From: Datnioides undecimradiatus
Taxonomy: Eukaryota; Chordata; Actinopteri; Lobotiformes; Datnioididae
Direction of reading: 5' to 3'
DNA: 64,000 nucleotides
NCBI GenBank assembly: GCA_008933995.1
Contig: WARS01000052.1
Coordinates: 1,240,001-1,304,000 of the forward strand
In this document: one piece after another, positions 12,019 to 25,643 of the stretch
Layout of the letters: every line of letters begins with the position of its first letter
How positions within the stretch are numbered: position 1 is the first letter of the stretch
Translations under genes and position numbers: made by a program
The notes under the pieces: generated by a model
What the model was told of the DNA's origin: nothing
Database searches by the model: none
The model's input: only the letters and a program-made list of their open reading frames with translations

Positions 12019-12456
12019 AAAGTCAACATCATGAGGTAAGACCGAGGCTGCGTCATGCGCTCAGACAGGAGAAGGAGGGCTGCGCTCACTTATTTCCCTG
12101 GCAAACTACACCGGGTTTCCATGCCCACCTCGCCTTCACGCGGCCGACAACCTCTGGATGAGAACACACTGCAGAGCTATAAACGCGGCGGCTCCGCACA
12201 CACTGACAGGAAAGCCCCTGTAGCTGCAGCCAGCAGTGTAAGCCAGAGGCCAGGGGACTCCCCCCTCCTCCTCCTCCTCCCAGCGAGACAGAGCATCTGC
12301 CACGTGTATGTTCGTATATGTGAGAGTACGACTCGGAGAAAACCTCAACGTGAATGTGTGTGTGATTAATAGCTGTACAGTGAATCTTGATAATTCACCC
12401 CCGGTAAGTCGCTGAAGCCTGACGTGTTTCAGGAATTGTGTGTGTGTGCGTATGGA

Positions 12457-12482
12457 TGTGTGTGTGTGTGTGTGTGTGTGTG
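12457..12482. repeat. (TG)n microsatellite
   Basis: A pure TG tract preceded by a shorter interrupted one (12437-12450). Confidence 0.9.
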
Positions 12483-12559
12483 CGTCCACAGAGTAATCAG
12501 GACTCTCCAGCTGCTTCCTGCTCGGCCCAGGTGCTCAATCAGACCCCATCAGACCTCCC

Positions 12560-12581
12560 CCTCTCTCTCTCTCTCTCTCTC
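12560..12581. repeat. (CT)n microsatellite
   Basis: A pure CT tract of about 11 units. Confidence 0.9.
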
Positions 12582-12826
12582 CATGGTCAGGCCCTCAGTA
12601 CACAACAGTAGGAGCTGAAGGAAAGGCCCCCCCATTCTGCACCATGCGCCATGCAATCTGCACTAGGCCTTGCTTGCAAGCGCATGCAAAGTATATACCA
12701 CCAGGGCGCAGCAGGCAGCAGAGCTATGGGCTGGGTCTTGGTGCATACACTGAACTTTGAGGGTCACGTGCTGTGATTTCCTTCGTGGACTCACGTAACT
12801 CCTGTAAAACCACCGCTCCAATTAGA

Positions 12827-12847
12827 ATAAATAAATAAATAAATAAA
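12827..12847. repeat. (AATA)n microsatellite
   Basis: Five tetranucleotide AATA units. Confidence 0.85.
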
Positions 12848-15800
12848 CAGGAAATCAAATGTTCACTGGTAAACCTTTAGAGATGGATTAGGCCAGTGTA
12901 CAGAGACACTATAATGTCGCATCATTACTGAAAGTCCCTCCCAACACAGGGGGTAATATAAATGTCTGAATGTGCATTTTATAAAGACTCTTTACCCCGT
13001 GTGTGACTGTTGCCACGGTCTGAGTAATGTTTGTTTTTACGTCATAAAGACCAAAAAGCTGCTGTCGAACTGGATGAAACGGATCTGACAGCGCTAAAAA
13101 AACAACAATCATTGGTGTTCAAGCTTAAAATGAATGCGTTTTCATCCACTAGTGGGAGAAACGCTTTACACCATAACATTCACAACAAGCAGCTGCATTA
13201 AAAACAACCTGTTCTCTGCATTTTATCTATTATTTATCGTCAGCAGCCTTGGCGGCTTACCAAAAGGGGTTAATTTGAGAGTCTGACTACCTGCTCTGTC
13301 GAAACGCTCTGTGTGAGAGAATCATCGTGAAATCTAGGTTAGTCCCTCCGAGATCCAGGATCCTCTTTTACAAGGCAGACCTTTTCGGCGCTCAGTCACG
13401 GCCGCCAGGTGAGCGATTGATTTTAAAAGTTTTGTTCCTCTCTGGGAGCGAAGGGGGAAACCAAACGCTACCTGGAATCCACCTTACAACGTCGCTGCAG
13501 GGATCTCGCAAAGGTTTTAAGGTCCTGATACACGTGGGTTCAGTCAATTAAATACTGCGAACCTTCAAAATAAGAAAGGTTTAACTGTTAAAACAGATAA
13601 CAGATGATATTAGTCCGTCTTTTTAACTTTTTTAGGATAATTCTCGTGTTTCGTTAATCTCCTTTCAGGTTAAACGCCACTTCCTGCTGATTACTGACGC
13701 CCATTTCCGTCCGAACTGAGCTAAACTAATTCAGTTTGCCTTGGAAATGCAGCTCCTGGACAGTAACTCGATGGGGGGAGCACCGGGTGTAATACATCTG
13801 ATCCAATAACAGGAGGACTCTCGCTGCCTGAGTGAACCAGCGCTCGGGCGTTTTCCGTCGACTGAACCTGTTCCTGCCATCGCGCTGGGCGGCTTCCTTT
13901 AAAATGCATGCGATGTTTCAACTTAACCGCTCAAACAAAATAAAAATTTCATGTCTACATTAAACATGGACGAGGAATTGAGACGTGGGGGGGGGGACGA
14001 ATTCCTTCTTAAAGTGGGTTACATTCAGTGTGAGAGCACTCGTGACGTGGTGTTTGCAGGCCTGCGATCATTTTCTCTGACTCTGTTTTAATGTTTCTGA
14101 AAGGTCAACACCACCTCTGGAGATGAATCTATTCAGGGTTCGGGTTTTTTACAAGATGCCCTCAAACGCCTAAAGCGACACTGACATCATTTCCAAACTT
14201 TGCAAGGCGTTACTGGGTGAATTACAGGTGATAGGTGGTACGACACCGCGGCTGATGTGATTTCCCCGAAGCTCCCGGTTGCTGCGAACGCGCGTGACTG
14301 GGCTGTGACTCAGAGCACGACGCCGCGCTACACCTGAGAAACCTGCTGAGTGTGTGTGTGCACGAGTGTGTGTGTGAGGGGATTAAAGATTTTTAAGAAC
14401 CAAGGGTCAAAGGTCAAACCATCAGACCCTAAATTTGAAGATATGAAACTCAAATAGAAGCAAATCCATGTTGCACTTTCTGTGCTTTGACACCGTCGCG
14501 TGCATCTCACTGGAGGAGTCAGAGGTCAAAGGTCGGGTGTGATGATTTGCTAAATACTGATCCACAGCAGAGTCAAACAGGGATTCACACATAACGGGAG
14601 TCGGTTTCAGTACTACATACTCAACACTGCTTTCTGTGTTTTATCATTTTCATATTCTTCTCTCGCTGCAGTGATGCGACGCGGAGCAAAAGACAGCGAT
14701 CCGAGCGCCGCGCTGACGCAGCTTTGGGAAAAAGTGACTGCGTGAATGCGCCGCGTGTGGTTTGGGCCGAGCGCCGCGAGTACAACGCTGTGCACAAGAC
14801 AGAGCGATCTACGCAAAGGATGTTGAGAAACAGGTGCACACTGATAACCATCTATAAAGATTTATAATATTCCACATCAGTCGATGACGGTTTTAAAATA
14901 TGGGTATGGGTAATCTAATATGCACATTACAATATATCTATAACTGAGCGGGCAAAACTATTCAATTCACAGTATCTACTGCAAGTTATTACTATAATAT
15001 TAACTTACTCGTGTTGCATGTTGAGTGTTTGCATCGTGTCACTCAGACTGAGCTCAAATGTAACAACGCATACGGGAAAATATGGAAACAATCATGTTTT
15101 TGTAATTTATCGGGAAGTCGTTTCAGTGCCGTGCGCAGAACCGCGGCGGGCAGCGCGTCCTCGCTCACGCACGGCGTCACAAGCAATGGCGGTGATTCGG
15201 TGACGGACGCATTCGGCGTGTGAGCGGTGCAGTTTGAGAGCGGTGACGTGCGTCACATTAATAATGTACGCGCCATGCTGTATTTGTGCGAGTGCGTGTG
15301 TAATGAGTCATGCCCTGCAGGGGGTGGCAGCACACCGGGGTATTGCATAACGTTCTCAGCTCTGATCTCAGTTCGGTTACAGCTGCCTGGAAAAAAGCCC
15401 CTGATTTGACTGCACCTCTGCACTACATCATCATCTGTCTAACCAACTGGAGTTCATCAGTGAGTCATAGAAACATTAATGGGCGAGGAGGCACGGAGCG
15501 AAGCTGCTGCAGGCCTGAGTCTTCTATAAAAACCCTCCTGTCTCCTTGTTGAAGCGGGGTTTCGAGTTGAGGAGGCGACTCCAATTAAGACGATCACTGA
15601 AAGTTAAATCCTGGTGTCAGGTCTGCGCATTTCTCTGTGAAAGAAAGTCACTGCTCCGTTTCGGGAAAAGCCGAAATCACAGACACTAAATGTGTTTCTC
15701 TCTTAAATGGCGAACACCGTCAAAACCACCAACGACGCAGCTCTGATTGAGATAAATCTAGCCCGAGATGAAATGAAACGAGGTTCAACTCGTCGCTGTG

Positions 15801-16960
15801 AGACGTGCAGCGTTGTTTTCTTATGGAAAACACAATGAGAGCAGCGCTGCTTCAATCTGACGGGCGCACGGTGGCAAACACGTGTTGCAAGACAATCGAT
15901 TGCGCGGGTGAAACGGGTAAAATATTGAAAAACCGCCGTTTTCAGGTGAAGGGAAACAGGGAAACAAACAAAAAACTGAACCGGTTTCAGTCTGACTCAC
16001 TCTTATGTTATACAGAAACTGAAAACGTCAGGTTAATGGTTCTCAGACTCGTTTCTAAAGCACACTTCTAAAACACTGCTTCCTCTCATGTGCATCAGTA
16101 ATGTTCAAGAAAGCCAGCGCACGCATGGGACAACGAGACTGAGACTGAGACGCAGCTCTGACCGTTTGCGTTTAGCAGAGCAGGTACGATGCACGCTGCG
16201 CTTCTCATCTAGACCTGCATTAAAGCGAGAATGGGCGCACGACACGGAGAGCGCAGCAGAGCCTCTGTCGGTGTTTTGAAACGCGTGTGTGCAGCAATCA
16301 TCAGTGGCCTAGATGTAAACAAAAACAAGGAAACGGCAACGCATGATGGAAATCTGACATCAAACGCTGTTCAAACGTTTGCGCTGGCCTGACAGTGCAA
16401 AGGTAAACAGCTTTCTCTGACTCTCTACCTCTGTTAAATAATATAATTCACTGCAATATTAACAAAGTGCAGCTTCACTGTGACACCAACATGTTACTGC
16501 ACACATAAAATGCTTTGTTCCTCATTTAGAAAATCAATTCAAATGTGAAGATGTGACCACGGAGAATCTGAAGAATCTCTTTTTAACTAAAACGTCTGAT
16601 GTTATTGTTCGCAGGGCGCTTCTCTTCCTGCGACCTGCACTCTGACCTTTGACCCCACGGACAAAACAAAAGAAAATGTGCTTCTGTGAACGGACAGAAA
16701 AAAAGAAAAAGCAGAGTTGGATCTTGCACTCTGTCCGAGTCCCACGGAGCCTGGAAGTAGGTAAACCGCGACCTGCCCGACTGCACGCATCTCTGACATT
16801 CACCTGCCACACTGACTTACTGCTACCTGCCTGACACACACGCACACACAGACACGCGCACTGTGTGTGTGTGTGCGTGTGTGACGAGCGCAGGCTCAGC
16901 AGGATTTAACTCACTCTGACAACAACTGGGTCACACGCTCACACAGTGCTGTTAGGATTT

Positions 16961-16982
16961 CACACACACACACACACACACG
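16961..16982. repeat. (CA)n microsatellite
   Basis: A pure CA tract of 11 units; shorter CA/GT tracts flank it at 16826-16880 and 17093-17129. Confidence 0.9.
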
Positions 16983-17704
16983 CTTATATATACAGACATA
17001 CAGTATAAACAGAGCGTTGGCCTACATATCAACACATCAGAAGCTAATAGTCCAGCCTTGTCCTGTATAATAAAACATGTCAGCTCTGTCTGCACACACA
17101 CACACAAGCGCGCGCGCACGCACACACACTTCTGGTTCAGTGACAGGAGGTGGGTGTTCTCCCTCTCCTGCAGACAAATGTAACCTGAGCACTTCTTACA
17201 GTAAGCACAGGATGTGACATATAGGGAAGTGGCGGGGCTGAAGTGGCGAGTGGTCACTTCCTGTTTACATTCAGTGCCTTCCCTCTTCCTGTCTTTCCGC
17301 TGTAAAGCCCATCCTCCACTCTCAGATCAGGCTCCAGTGGAAACGCCGGCGCTCAGGAGGCGTTAAAGCCTCGTCAGTCAGCCTGCACGCAGTCTGACAC
17401 ACGAAGGGTGTGGAGGCCGGACGTGATTTGATCCTGACGCTGTGAGCTTCTCGACCTTTATACAGCATCAGAGTTCCAGTGTCTAATCGCCCGATAGCAG
17501 CGATCTACTCTACCGCGTTCATTCCTTCCGAAATGACGCCGGGGACCGTGGCGCCGCTGACACTGACTGCGAGAAACAGGATTTGATAATGACACTGACG
17601 ACAGGCTGGATGTGCGTTTCACCGAGCCTTTGTCAGAGTTTGACAAGCGGCTACGGAGCCGCACATCGACGAGCGGCGATCAAGCAGAAAGACGACAACC
17701 CGCT

Positions 17705-17705
17705 C

Positions 17706-17738
<33 letters not shown>
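17705..17738. repeat. (CAA)n microsatellite
   Basis: About eleven CAA triplets followed by a short CA run. Confidence 0.9.
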
Positions 17739-18189
17739 CACACCCTATCTGCTGACAAACAAACACCGACTATGATTGGGCGGGTTTGAACCTCGAAACT
17801 CTCGTGGCACAGACACAAATGTGTCCCCAGCAGTGCGAATCTTGCTTTCCTGTTCTCTAATGAGACGGGGCTGCAGTTTACTGTTAATAAGGTGAAATCT
17901 GGCCTCTGCAGGTTGAGTGGCACTTTGTGCAGCACAGAAGCTGTTAGTTTCAGTTTTGGTCCTATAAGGGGAAGAGGGGCTGCTGTACGGATGTTATTGT
18001 TGATAAGTTCATCTTATTGTTTAACAGTAAGCTACTAAAACAAGCACCATAGTATGTTTAACAAAACTCAGCAGCAGTACCAAAGAGTTAAAGCCCTAAA
18101 AACCCGATTACAAACAGTTATTGATACCTGTGTCGCCTCTCATTGGGCCGTAGCTACACAAACCAACCCGGCAGTGCAGAGTCATAGAG

Positions 18190-18209
18190 CTGCTGCTGCT
18201 GCTGCTGCA
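18190..18209. repeat. (CTG)n short microsatellite
   Basis: Six to seven CTG triplets in non-coding DNA. Confidence 0.85.
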
Positions 18210-18431
18210 GGCCTGTAGCTGCTTTCTGGACTTCACGCACCGACTCTTTTCTCATTTGTCAGCCGCTCGCTTGTGATTCACGTCTAGGAAACGAGAGGAG
18301 CATCTCTAATAGCACCAGCAGGCGGCCCGGTGGAAACTCCCCGCTGCCAGTCCGGTTCTTTTAAATGCAGGGGAGGGGAAACAGAAGTGCTCACTTGAAA
18401 ACAGTGAGTACCTAAAAGCCTGCAGCAGAGC

Positions 18432-18439
18432 GTGCGTGC

Positions 18440-18484
<45 letters not shown>

Positions 18485-18557
18485 AGGTGTGTGAAGGATG
18501 AGGCAGCCAGGCGGGCAGTCAATCAAATAACACTGCACTGTCATAAACTCCCTCCTG

Positions 18558-18596
<39 letters not shown>

Positions 18597-18600
18597 GCAC
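18432..18600. repeat. Paired GT and CA tracts
   Basis: A TG tract (18432-18480, starting as TGCG units) is followed 85 bp later by a CA tract (18566-18600, ending as CACG units). The two are complementary and in hairpin orientation. Confidence 0.9.
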
Positions 18601-19249
18601 TCACTCATGCAACTACTCTGGCAGGGCGTTTCCCTTCCTTCAGCGCGGCGGCTGCAGAGGAGAGCAGCACTTACTGTAGCTGTAATTTAATTTCATACAA
18701 CAGTACATGCATTAATCTGCCGCATCAGGAGCGCACACGCTAATCTGCTCTGCCCGAGAGGCCATCCATACCGGGCTCCGCATCTGGATTAAAGGGCTTT
18801 AAACTGTAATCTATCATGGCTGACTTCTTGTGCGCGGCCACTCTTTGATCTGGGACCTGATGGACGCACAGGAGGCGACGCTCAGTGATTTCGGTGTGCA
18901 GAGTGAAGCTGCAGTCAGAGGCTGACAGGGTCATGGTTGAAGGCAGGCGGCCTCACCGTTACACTCGCATTGTCATTTAGACAGTTATTTGCTTTGGAGT
19001 AATCGAATTGTGTTATTAATTGATTAACTTGATTTTTTAGTTCAGAGTCAGTGTAAACTCATTACTTTCAGCCTAAACTGATCTGAAATAAAGACAATAA
19101 GGTTTAAAACTCTGACTTTCTGTTTCATTCAGCCAGGTTATGTGACAGGACCAGGCAGAGCCGTCATGTGTATGCACACAGTTGCACAGTTTAGATTTGT
19201 GACTAAACACATTTTAATGAGTCTGCTTCCTGTTACAAGTTCCCTCAGC

Positions 19250-19493
19250 TCAAGATGACGTCTTCAAATATCTAATTTTATCCGACTGACACACCAAAAC
19301 CCGACATTAGTTAGCTATTTAAATACTAACAATGAACAGTTTACTGTTGTCTATGGCAACGAGAGAAGCTGGGACAATCAAACATTGGGCACTTCTGCTT
19401 AAAAAATGAATTAAGCTGTTAATTAATTATCAAATTCATCCATGATCCACGACTCCCTCGATTGATTGGTCAATAAATCGACCGGCGACGCTC
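19250..19493 (-). mobile_element. hAT-like non-autonomous element, copy 2
   Basis: Same family as 11350-11610 in the opposite orientation. Recognisable pieces are gatgacgtcttcaaatatct, ccaaaacccgaca, cacttctgcttaaaaaatga, ttaattaattatcaaa and attgattggtcaataaatcg. It is diverged, with no coding potential. Confidence 0.65.
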
Positions 19494-19976
19494 CAGAGAA
19501 AGAGCATCGTCAGCAATATTTATAGATGCACACATTAAAATGAAAAGGACGCCATGGAACACGGAGGAGATTCACGTTGTCTTTGCGCTCCTGACTCGTG
19601 GACGCAGACAGCGTGAAGGCTGGGTCAGCAGAGGGCAGGTACATTACAGCGAGCTCCTCCCACCGCTGATACTTTGCTTAAGTCTCAGGACACCTTCAAA
19701 ACGCTATTTAGGACAAACAGTGGAGCTGTCGGGCTCGCTGCCGGTGTAACATCGGTCACCCGTGAGTAAGAGGCACGCGGGCTAATCACAGTGATGTGGC
19801 CTGCCTGCCTGCCTGTCCGAGCCGCTTCCCTGCGGTTTGACAAACAGCCTGGGGAACAACAGGCTGGATTTTGGTGAAATATCTCTTTAATAGCCCTCTG
19901 AGTCTGAAGGCTTAGATGGAGGACAGGTCTGAGGGCAGGCACCTGAAGTCAGGCAGAAAATAGCTCTGAGAAGCTA

Positions 19977-19980
<4 letters not shown>

Positions 19981-20020
<40 letters not shown>
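19981..20020. repeat. (TG)n microsatellite
   Basis: A pure tract of 20 TG units. Confidence 0.95.
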
Positions 20021-20022
<2 letters not shown>

Positions 20023-20557
20023 CGCGTGTGCGCCGTCTCAGGGCCGCGAACAAGCGATTAAGAGGAGCGGGACTGACCCCGTTTTCTACAAGTCTCTGAA
20101 GCAGACCCGTGGGGATAGAAGACGAGGGAGGCTGCATAAGCTCCTCTCCCCAGAAGATCCTCACATATATGCAGCCCAGCAGCCACTGTGGCAGTCACAG
20201 AGGGACTGAGTGGCAGCGCGGAGTCGCCGCGTGCGCCAGCGCTGACAGAATTCATGCATAAGATGAGATAAATCAGAGGGAGGAGGCTCCCGTGGCTCCA
20301 GCAGGCGGCAGCCGGTTAGCGACCTCCCAGGCTTTCAACTCTGCTGGATCCAGCCGGCCAGGCAGACCATCCCCGCCACGCCGCGCTGAACAAGGAGGAG
20401 GCCGACAGCGAGAGGGCAGAAATCAATCTGATGGCTGGAGTTTCTATGCCAGGGGCCACACAAGAGCCCGACCGACCGGGGAGCGACTGATTCAATTTAC
20501 CTAAAGAGCCCAGCTGTTACTCAGAAAGACAGAGGGGGAGAGACAGGGTGTGTGTGC

Positions 20558-20562
<5 letters not shown>

Positions 20563-20602
<40 letters not shown>
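20563..20602. repeat. (TG)n microsatellite
   Basis: A pure tract of 20 TG units, 540 bp from the previous one. Confidence 0.95.
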
Positions 20603-20603
<1 letters not shown>

Positions 20604-22344
20604 CAGGAGAAATTGCTGTTCTTGCACTTTCCTTTCTTCTCTCTTTCTTTTTGTAATTCCATTTTTATGCGGGCCTCCACTTTGGCAGACGTGAGATTCG
20701 AGACTCAGATATTAAATCTTGTCGGCTTGCTCAACGACCACGCGCGCGTGCTCGTGCGCTGCGCTGAGGGCTCCTGACAGGCTGTGTATTATCCATACAT
20801 CACCTGCGCGTGACTCTTTGATTTCATTACAGGCCCAAATAGACTGCGGTGCACGCGCAGCACGACCCGCAGTAAACAGGTCGCTTCCAGAGAGCTGCCC
20901 AACAGTCGTTTCCCTGTTCCCTGCTTCTTGCTATAACAACAGCATCACAGGCTGCGGCCTGCGGGGAACGGTTAGCCCTCCCCACAGTCCAGTGTGCTGC
21001 AGATTAAACTTGCCTTGCTTGTTATTAGAGGTCATCATGGGTCAACCTGAACTTGAGTTTGAGTAGCGCAACAGCAAGTAACAGCAAGCCAACTGCGATG
21101 TGCATCTGTGAACACCGGTCCGACATGTCTCCCGGGCAGATGAAGGCAAAATAGCAGCGCTAACACTGATAGCGGCGGCGACGAAGGAGTCATCGTCACC
21201 GTTTCAACAAACCTGAATGTATTTTACCAACTTTCCTGGCGGAGGGGATGGATTATATGCATCTCAGCCAGACGGGGGTGTGAGGGTTACTCAAGTTACG
21301 TCTGTTTTTACAGCAGCGACGGCAATCGGACTCTGCGACACTTCTGGGCTCCGCATGGCTCCAGCCCCAGTCTCAAATAATAAAAGCGTCTCTTTTTCAG
21401 TTCTGGCACTGACCAGTGACGGCCTGCACTTGTTCTCACGCTTGCGTGACGCCGCACCTCGTCTCAGCGTTAAGCGTGATTAAGATTCCTGGGACTGAAT
21501 TAAAACGAGGCCTCGCTCGGGGACGAAGCGTCGAGATGCCGTGGGCGTCGAACGGGCGATGCTGAAACTGCTGCCAGGAAATAACGTGACAACATCTCCA
21601 CAGTTTGTTCGCCGCCGCTTGCTCTTTCGCTTTCTATTCCTTCAACCTCGCCGCTACTCTCAGTCTTACCCACAAGCACGGCCACCAAACAAGACTGAGT
21701 CAAGGGCGTCTGTGCGGACGCATTTATACATATAAATGCCGCAGACGCAACAGATATCAGTGTTTCACCTGCAGTCGTCCTTCAGCGAAGTAAGTCTCAA
21801 GAGTGCGGACCCCCCCTTTCCCCACGTTTACAGGAAACACGGTTGTCGGAGCAAAGGCTAATTATGCTTCAGAGAGGACGGGATCTGGCACAAAGAGCAG
21901 GAGAAGGTCAGGGAATACAGAGTCGCACCAAGCCGCCGTCCAGCGTTCGCTTTGTGCTGCTCGGACGACTCACGCAGAGAAAATCACCCCGGGAACGGAG
22001 TTTTTCCCGTAGTGAGTCAGCAACTTCAGGTTTTTCTGCGTATGTTATTCCAATTTCAGCGCCGTCCGATCAATAGATGTGATTAACGAGCTCACACCTG
22101 CTGTTTTCTATTCTATTCTTGATGCACTGACGAGACCTTCCCCTGAGGTAACGAGGTCAATCCTCTCCAAAGCACTCTGCGCGGTCTAGTTTTCGTCTGC
22201 GGCCGGCAGGGCACAGAGCAGTCTGCACGCGAAGACGCCGCTTACAGGCCAGGATTGATGAAAGCGACAGTTGAAGAGCGACAGGTCTCGTCTCGTACTC
22301 GGTGTTTTATTTGTTAGGCTCCACCGATCTCAAGCCGTGCTGTT

Positions 22345-22570
22345 TGAGTCTGTAATTACCCTACTTTTGATTTTGCTGCTCACTGAACGCACTGGCTGGA
22401 GAATGTTATATATCAAAAGCCACATTTATTATTTTACCAGTCTAATTGGTTTTTAATGCGCTGGAAGCAAATAATAGAGAGCTTTTAACCTGGGAGGCAA
22501 GTTAATGAGTGTTTGACAAGTGGTAATTACACACGACCTAAAATCAAATGGAATTTATGCGCACCAAAAC
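22345..22570. promoter_or_regulatory. Candidate conserved non-coding element (intron 1)
   Basis: A sharply AT-rich, non-repetitive block in CpG-rich surroundings, dense in homeodomain-type cores: gtaattacc, ctaattggt, gcaaataata, gttaatgag and ggtaattaca. Such islands in large first introns of developmental regulators are often enhancers. Conservation itself cannot be seen from one sequence. Confidence 0.3.
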
Positions 22571-25499
22571 ATTTTCGGTTGACAGTAGAGGAACATGAAG
22601 TGCAGCTGACGGTTACCAACAGCCCCCGCCACCCCCCACTGAGCAGCCATGCTTCGGTGTAAGACCAGAGGCCAGAGAGGAGAGAGAGTGCAGCCAAGCC
22701 GAGAGCCGTGCCTCGCCAATCAGCGCTAAAGAGGTCGGAAAGGTCGCCACCGCTGACTGGGAACGAGCCGAGGCTGAGCATGAGGCCGCCTCGTGGGGGG
22801 AGGAGGAGGCGGAGGACAGGTTCCTGTGCTGAGAGGAGGATGGGGGGGGGGGGACTCAGACCACATGGCCTTTAACCACATGACACGCTGAAGGAGGGAG
22901 GGAGGCAAAGCAGCTATCTTGTGGTTGCAGTGCAACAACGCGCGGCGCTGGAGCAGCTCCTGCGTCCGCCCATTTGAATACAAATCGGCTCGCACGGCGG
23001 CAGATGCAGGGGAAACTTCTCCGGTGGCAGACAGTTTGTATTCCAGCCCGTGCAGACCCGGCGTCGGCCAGGATGTTTCGGAAAACTCCCCCGCGCCGCC
23101 TCGAACTTTAAATTACACGATTTAAGTAGGATTATCTCTAAAGTTAAAGGCCTGATAACAAGCTTCCATGTGAACAAACGGTGTGTAGGTCACGCTGCTG
23201 AGTAAGCAAACTGACAAACTGAATAAAACGCGACTGTTCTGCTGTTTGTGTCGGCAGAATAATGAAAAATTAAGAATAAAAGGCCACTGCTGCTGGGACC
23301 ACATGCTGTCTTTATTTATTTATCAGAAAAATGCATTTTATTTTGAAAAAGAACCAAGAGGCCATTTTTAAATGTCCAAAACCACAGAAACACTGAATCC
23401 AAGCAAACTCTCACATCTGTGCTTGTAAATCGTCAAACAAATAAAGATTTAACGACGAGCTGATTATCAAGAAGTTGACTAACTGAATCGATTAGCCGTC
23501 ACTTCATGTCTCCCAGGCCACCAGAGACCTCGTCCTATCACATGCAGAGATCCGTGTAAGTTAGTTTACCTTTCCAAACAAGCTGATCCCGTTCGCGTCG
23601 CAGCAGGAATGCTTTCTATTTCTGTTGATTCATGAATACAGATTTATTCTGCACTTTTAACTTAACCCAAATCAATCAGGCTACGAGCACGTGCTAAACG
23701 CTTCAAATGTCGGCACGACGACGCGCGCAGCTCCGCAGTCTCTGGCGTCTGTCAGACCCGGTGCACATCTGGAGCAGGAAGTCCTGTGAGCAGCTTATTA
23801 TCCCGGCCCAGATTCCTGTGAAACGTGCCTACGCGACACTTCCCGAGCCGCGCGCAGTCACCGTGCGCCTCGTGATCGTCAAAACAAACAACAAACGGGC
23901 AGACGTGCAGCCGATGACACTTTCATAAAGCGGCGCAGGAACTGGGGATTTGTTATTTGTTTTTGCAGCCCCTCAGGCTCCTCTGTTGTTCTGCAGGAGT
24001 GACAGCTATTGGTGGGAGCAAATCTAGGTCATCGCTGTGTTTCGGATGCTCAGCATTAGTATTTGACCCAGTAGTTTCACAGCGCGGCGGTTTTCCAGGC
24101 GCCTGTGCGCGGGTGTCACCCCTGCATTCGCGTTCCCAGCCGCAAATTGGTAAATCATCTCCTGCACCAAGCCCGTCAGGTGGATCTATGGCTGTCAGCG
24201 GCTAATCGCGCCTCGCTGCTTCCTTGTTTCTCCCTCTCTGTGAGATTCGGTACTGAACATTCAAAGGAGGAGCACCCAGAGAGCCGTTCATCACAGAAGT
24301 GGAAGGTAAGTTCGCATCTGGTTGTGATAAATCATCAAAACTAGAGAAAATACAGCCTGTCAGAAACTGCCTGCAGACCACGGCGCAGACCGTAGTTTGA
24401 TATTTTACCATTTTCTACAACGCTTCCACGCTTTTTGACAGAAAACCCAAACTTCTTCATGTCTCCCTTTAGTGGCTTGTTAACTTCAAACCTCCCTCAA
24501 GTTCTCAGCGAGTGGAAAAGAGTCTGCGATTACACCCAGGCAGTCTCCAGGTCTGAACGTGTCCATCTGCGTAGCCGCTGAGCTCGCGCGCTGAGTACAC
24601 CTTCTTTGGAAGAAGTTTTACAATCTGACACAACACCGTGTGGCTGCATCAACGGAGATGAGAAAGAGGAAGCTGAGCCAGCGCAGCCGTGTAATTAGTC
24701 GGTGAATATCCTGCGCGACATCAGACGCTCAGCGGGGTTTTAATTAAATAAATGTGATGCTTTCGCTCCGTTTCCATACAGTTTGAGCGGAGTCTCGGGG
24801 CAGAGGGGGGGGACCTGCTCGACGGCGAACACCGTGCATCCGTTTCCCAGAGTCAACCTGCCTTATTTCAAACCACTGTTATTTTCTACCGTATGGAATT
24901 CTGTGTTCTCCGGGTCCGTTCTACAGCCAAAACGGCGTTACTACGGTAATTTCACTCGCGAATGTCCCGGAAGCCCGCGGAGCTGCCGCCTCGTTCCCAC
25001 TGCACACGCGGCGGTGGAGAAAGTTTCATTTTAACGGCCCGTTTACTCACATTATGAGGCTGGAAATAGTTTTATCCTTTTCAAATTTCAAATATAACAT
25101 GCAAAATCTGCCGTTCAGGTGTAACTGCGGTGCTGTTTGTTCACTGAAACTCTAAAATCCAATTGTGGTTTTGTGTTTTTCAGCTGTCATCACACTCTTC
25201 TAACTGCCGGGTGTTGAAAGTTGCAGGTATTCTGGAAAAACGGGCACTGACAGGACGGGCTCGGGTGTTACAGGGTTAAAGGCCAATGAAGGTGACGAAA
25301 CTTGTGCAGCGCACTGGGGGAGCTAACCAACAGGGAAGTGCATTTTCATAGAACCACGGTTACAACCACTAACTACTATTTTCAGTAACTACGTTTAACT
25401 CATCAATAGAAAAAGGAAGGAGTGTTTAAATCAAGGTGTCAGGAGGGTCCCTGGTCCATGGTAGCAGCCACTGCACCCATCCTTGTTGCCTGTCTCATC
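22571..25499. other. Intron 1 DNA, nothing firmly recognised
   Basis: Contains a G-rich patch ending in twelve G (22796-22853). An AT-rich stretch at 23310-23500 may be a very degraded repeat, with pieces such as gattatcaagaagttgacta and gaatcgattag. No gene is seen. Confidence 0.45.
22796..22853 (+). repeat. G-rich tract with G12 run
   Basis: Runs of GGGGGG, GGAGGAGGAGG and a final run of about twelve G. It could form a DNA G-quadruplex. It is probably length-variable and prone to sequencing error. Confidence 0.7.
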
Positions 25500-25643
25500 T
25501 TCTGTGATAGTAAACTGAATACCTGGTGCGTTTGGGACTGTTGGTAGGATAAATAAAGAAATGAAATGGATAAACAGTCTAAAACCCAAAGTTGCCATCC
25601 TCAAACTGACTTTTTGATTAATCCAGTAATTGCTGAAGCTCCA
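25500..25643 (+). mobile_element. hAT-like non-autonomous element, copy 3 (partial)
   Basis: A fragment with tgtgatagtaaactgaatac, ttgggactgttggtaggat and a terminal gattaatccagtaattgctg-aagctcc piece. This is the same family and orientation as copy 1. Shorter than the others, so likely truncated. Confidence 0.55.

Larger units (their letters stand above)
11611..19249. other. Intron 1 DNA, microsatellite-rich, no gene
   Basis: About 7.6 kb with no supported exon. It holds several dinucleotide and short-unit repeats, listed separately. CpG is notably frequent between about 14250 and 16300 without an associated coding exon, so this could be a CpG-dense regulatory stretch or simply local composition. 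Confidence 0.45.
19494..22344. other. Intron 1 DNA with two long GT tracts
   Basis: No gene is supported. Long (TG)n tracts occur at 19981-20020 and 20563-20602. The remainder is unremarkable CpG-rich sequence. Confidence 0.5.

Noticed and set aside
14250-16300. CpG-dense stretch considered as a second promoter or hidden gene
   Set aside because: CpG is high in much of the window, no conserved exon or core promoter motif is visible, and the frames lack domains.
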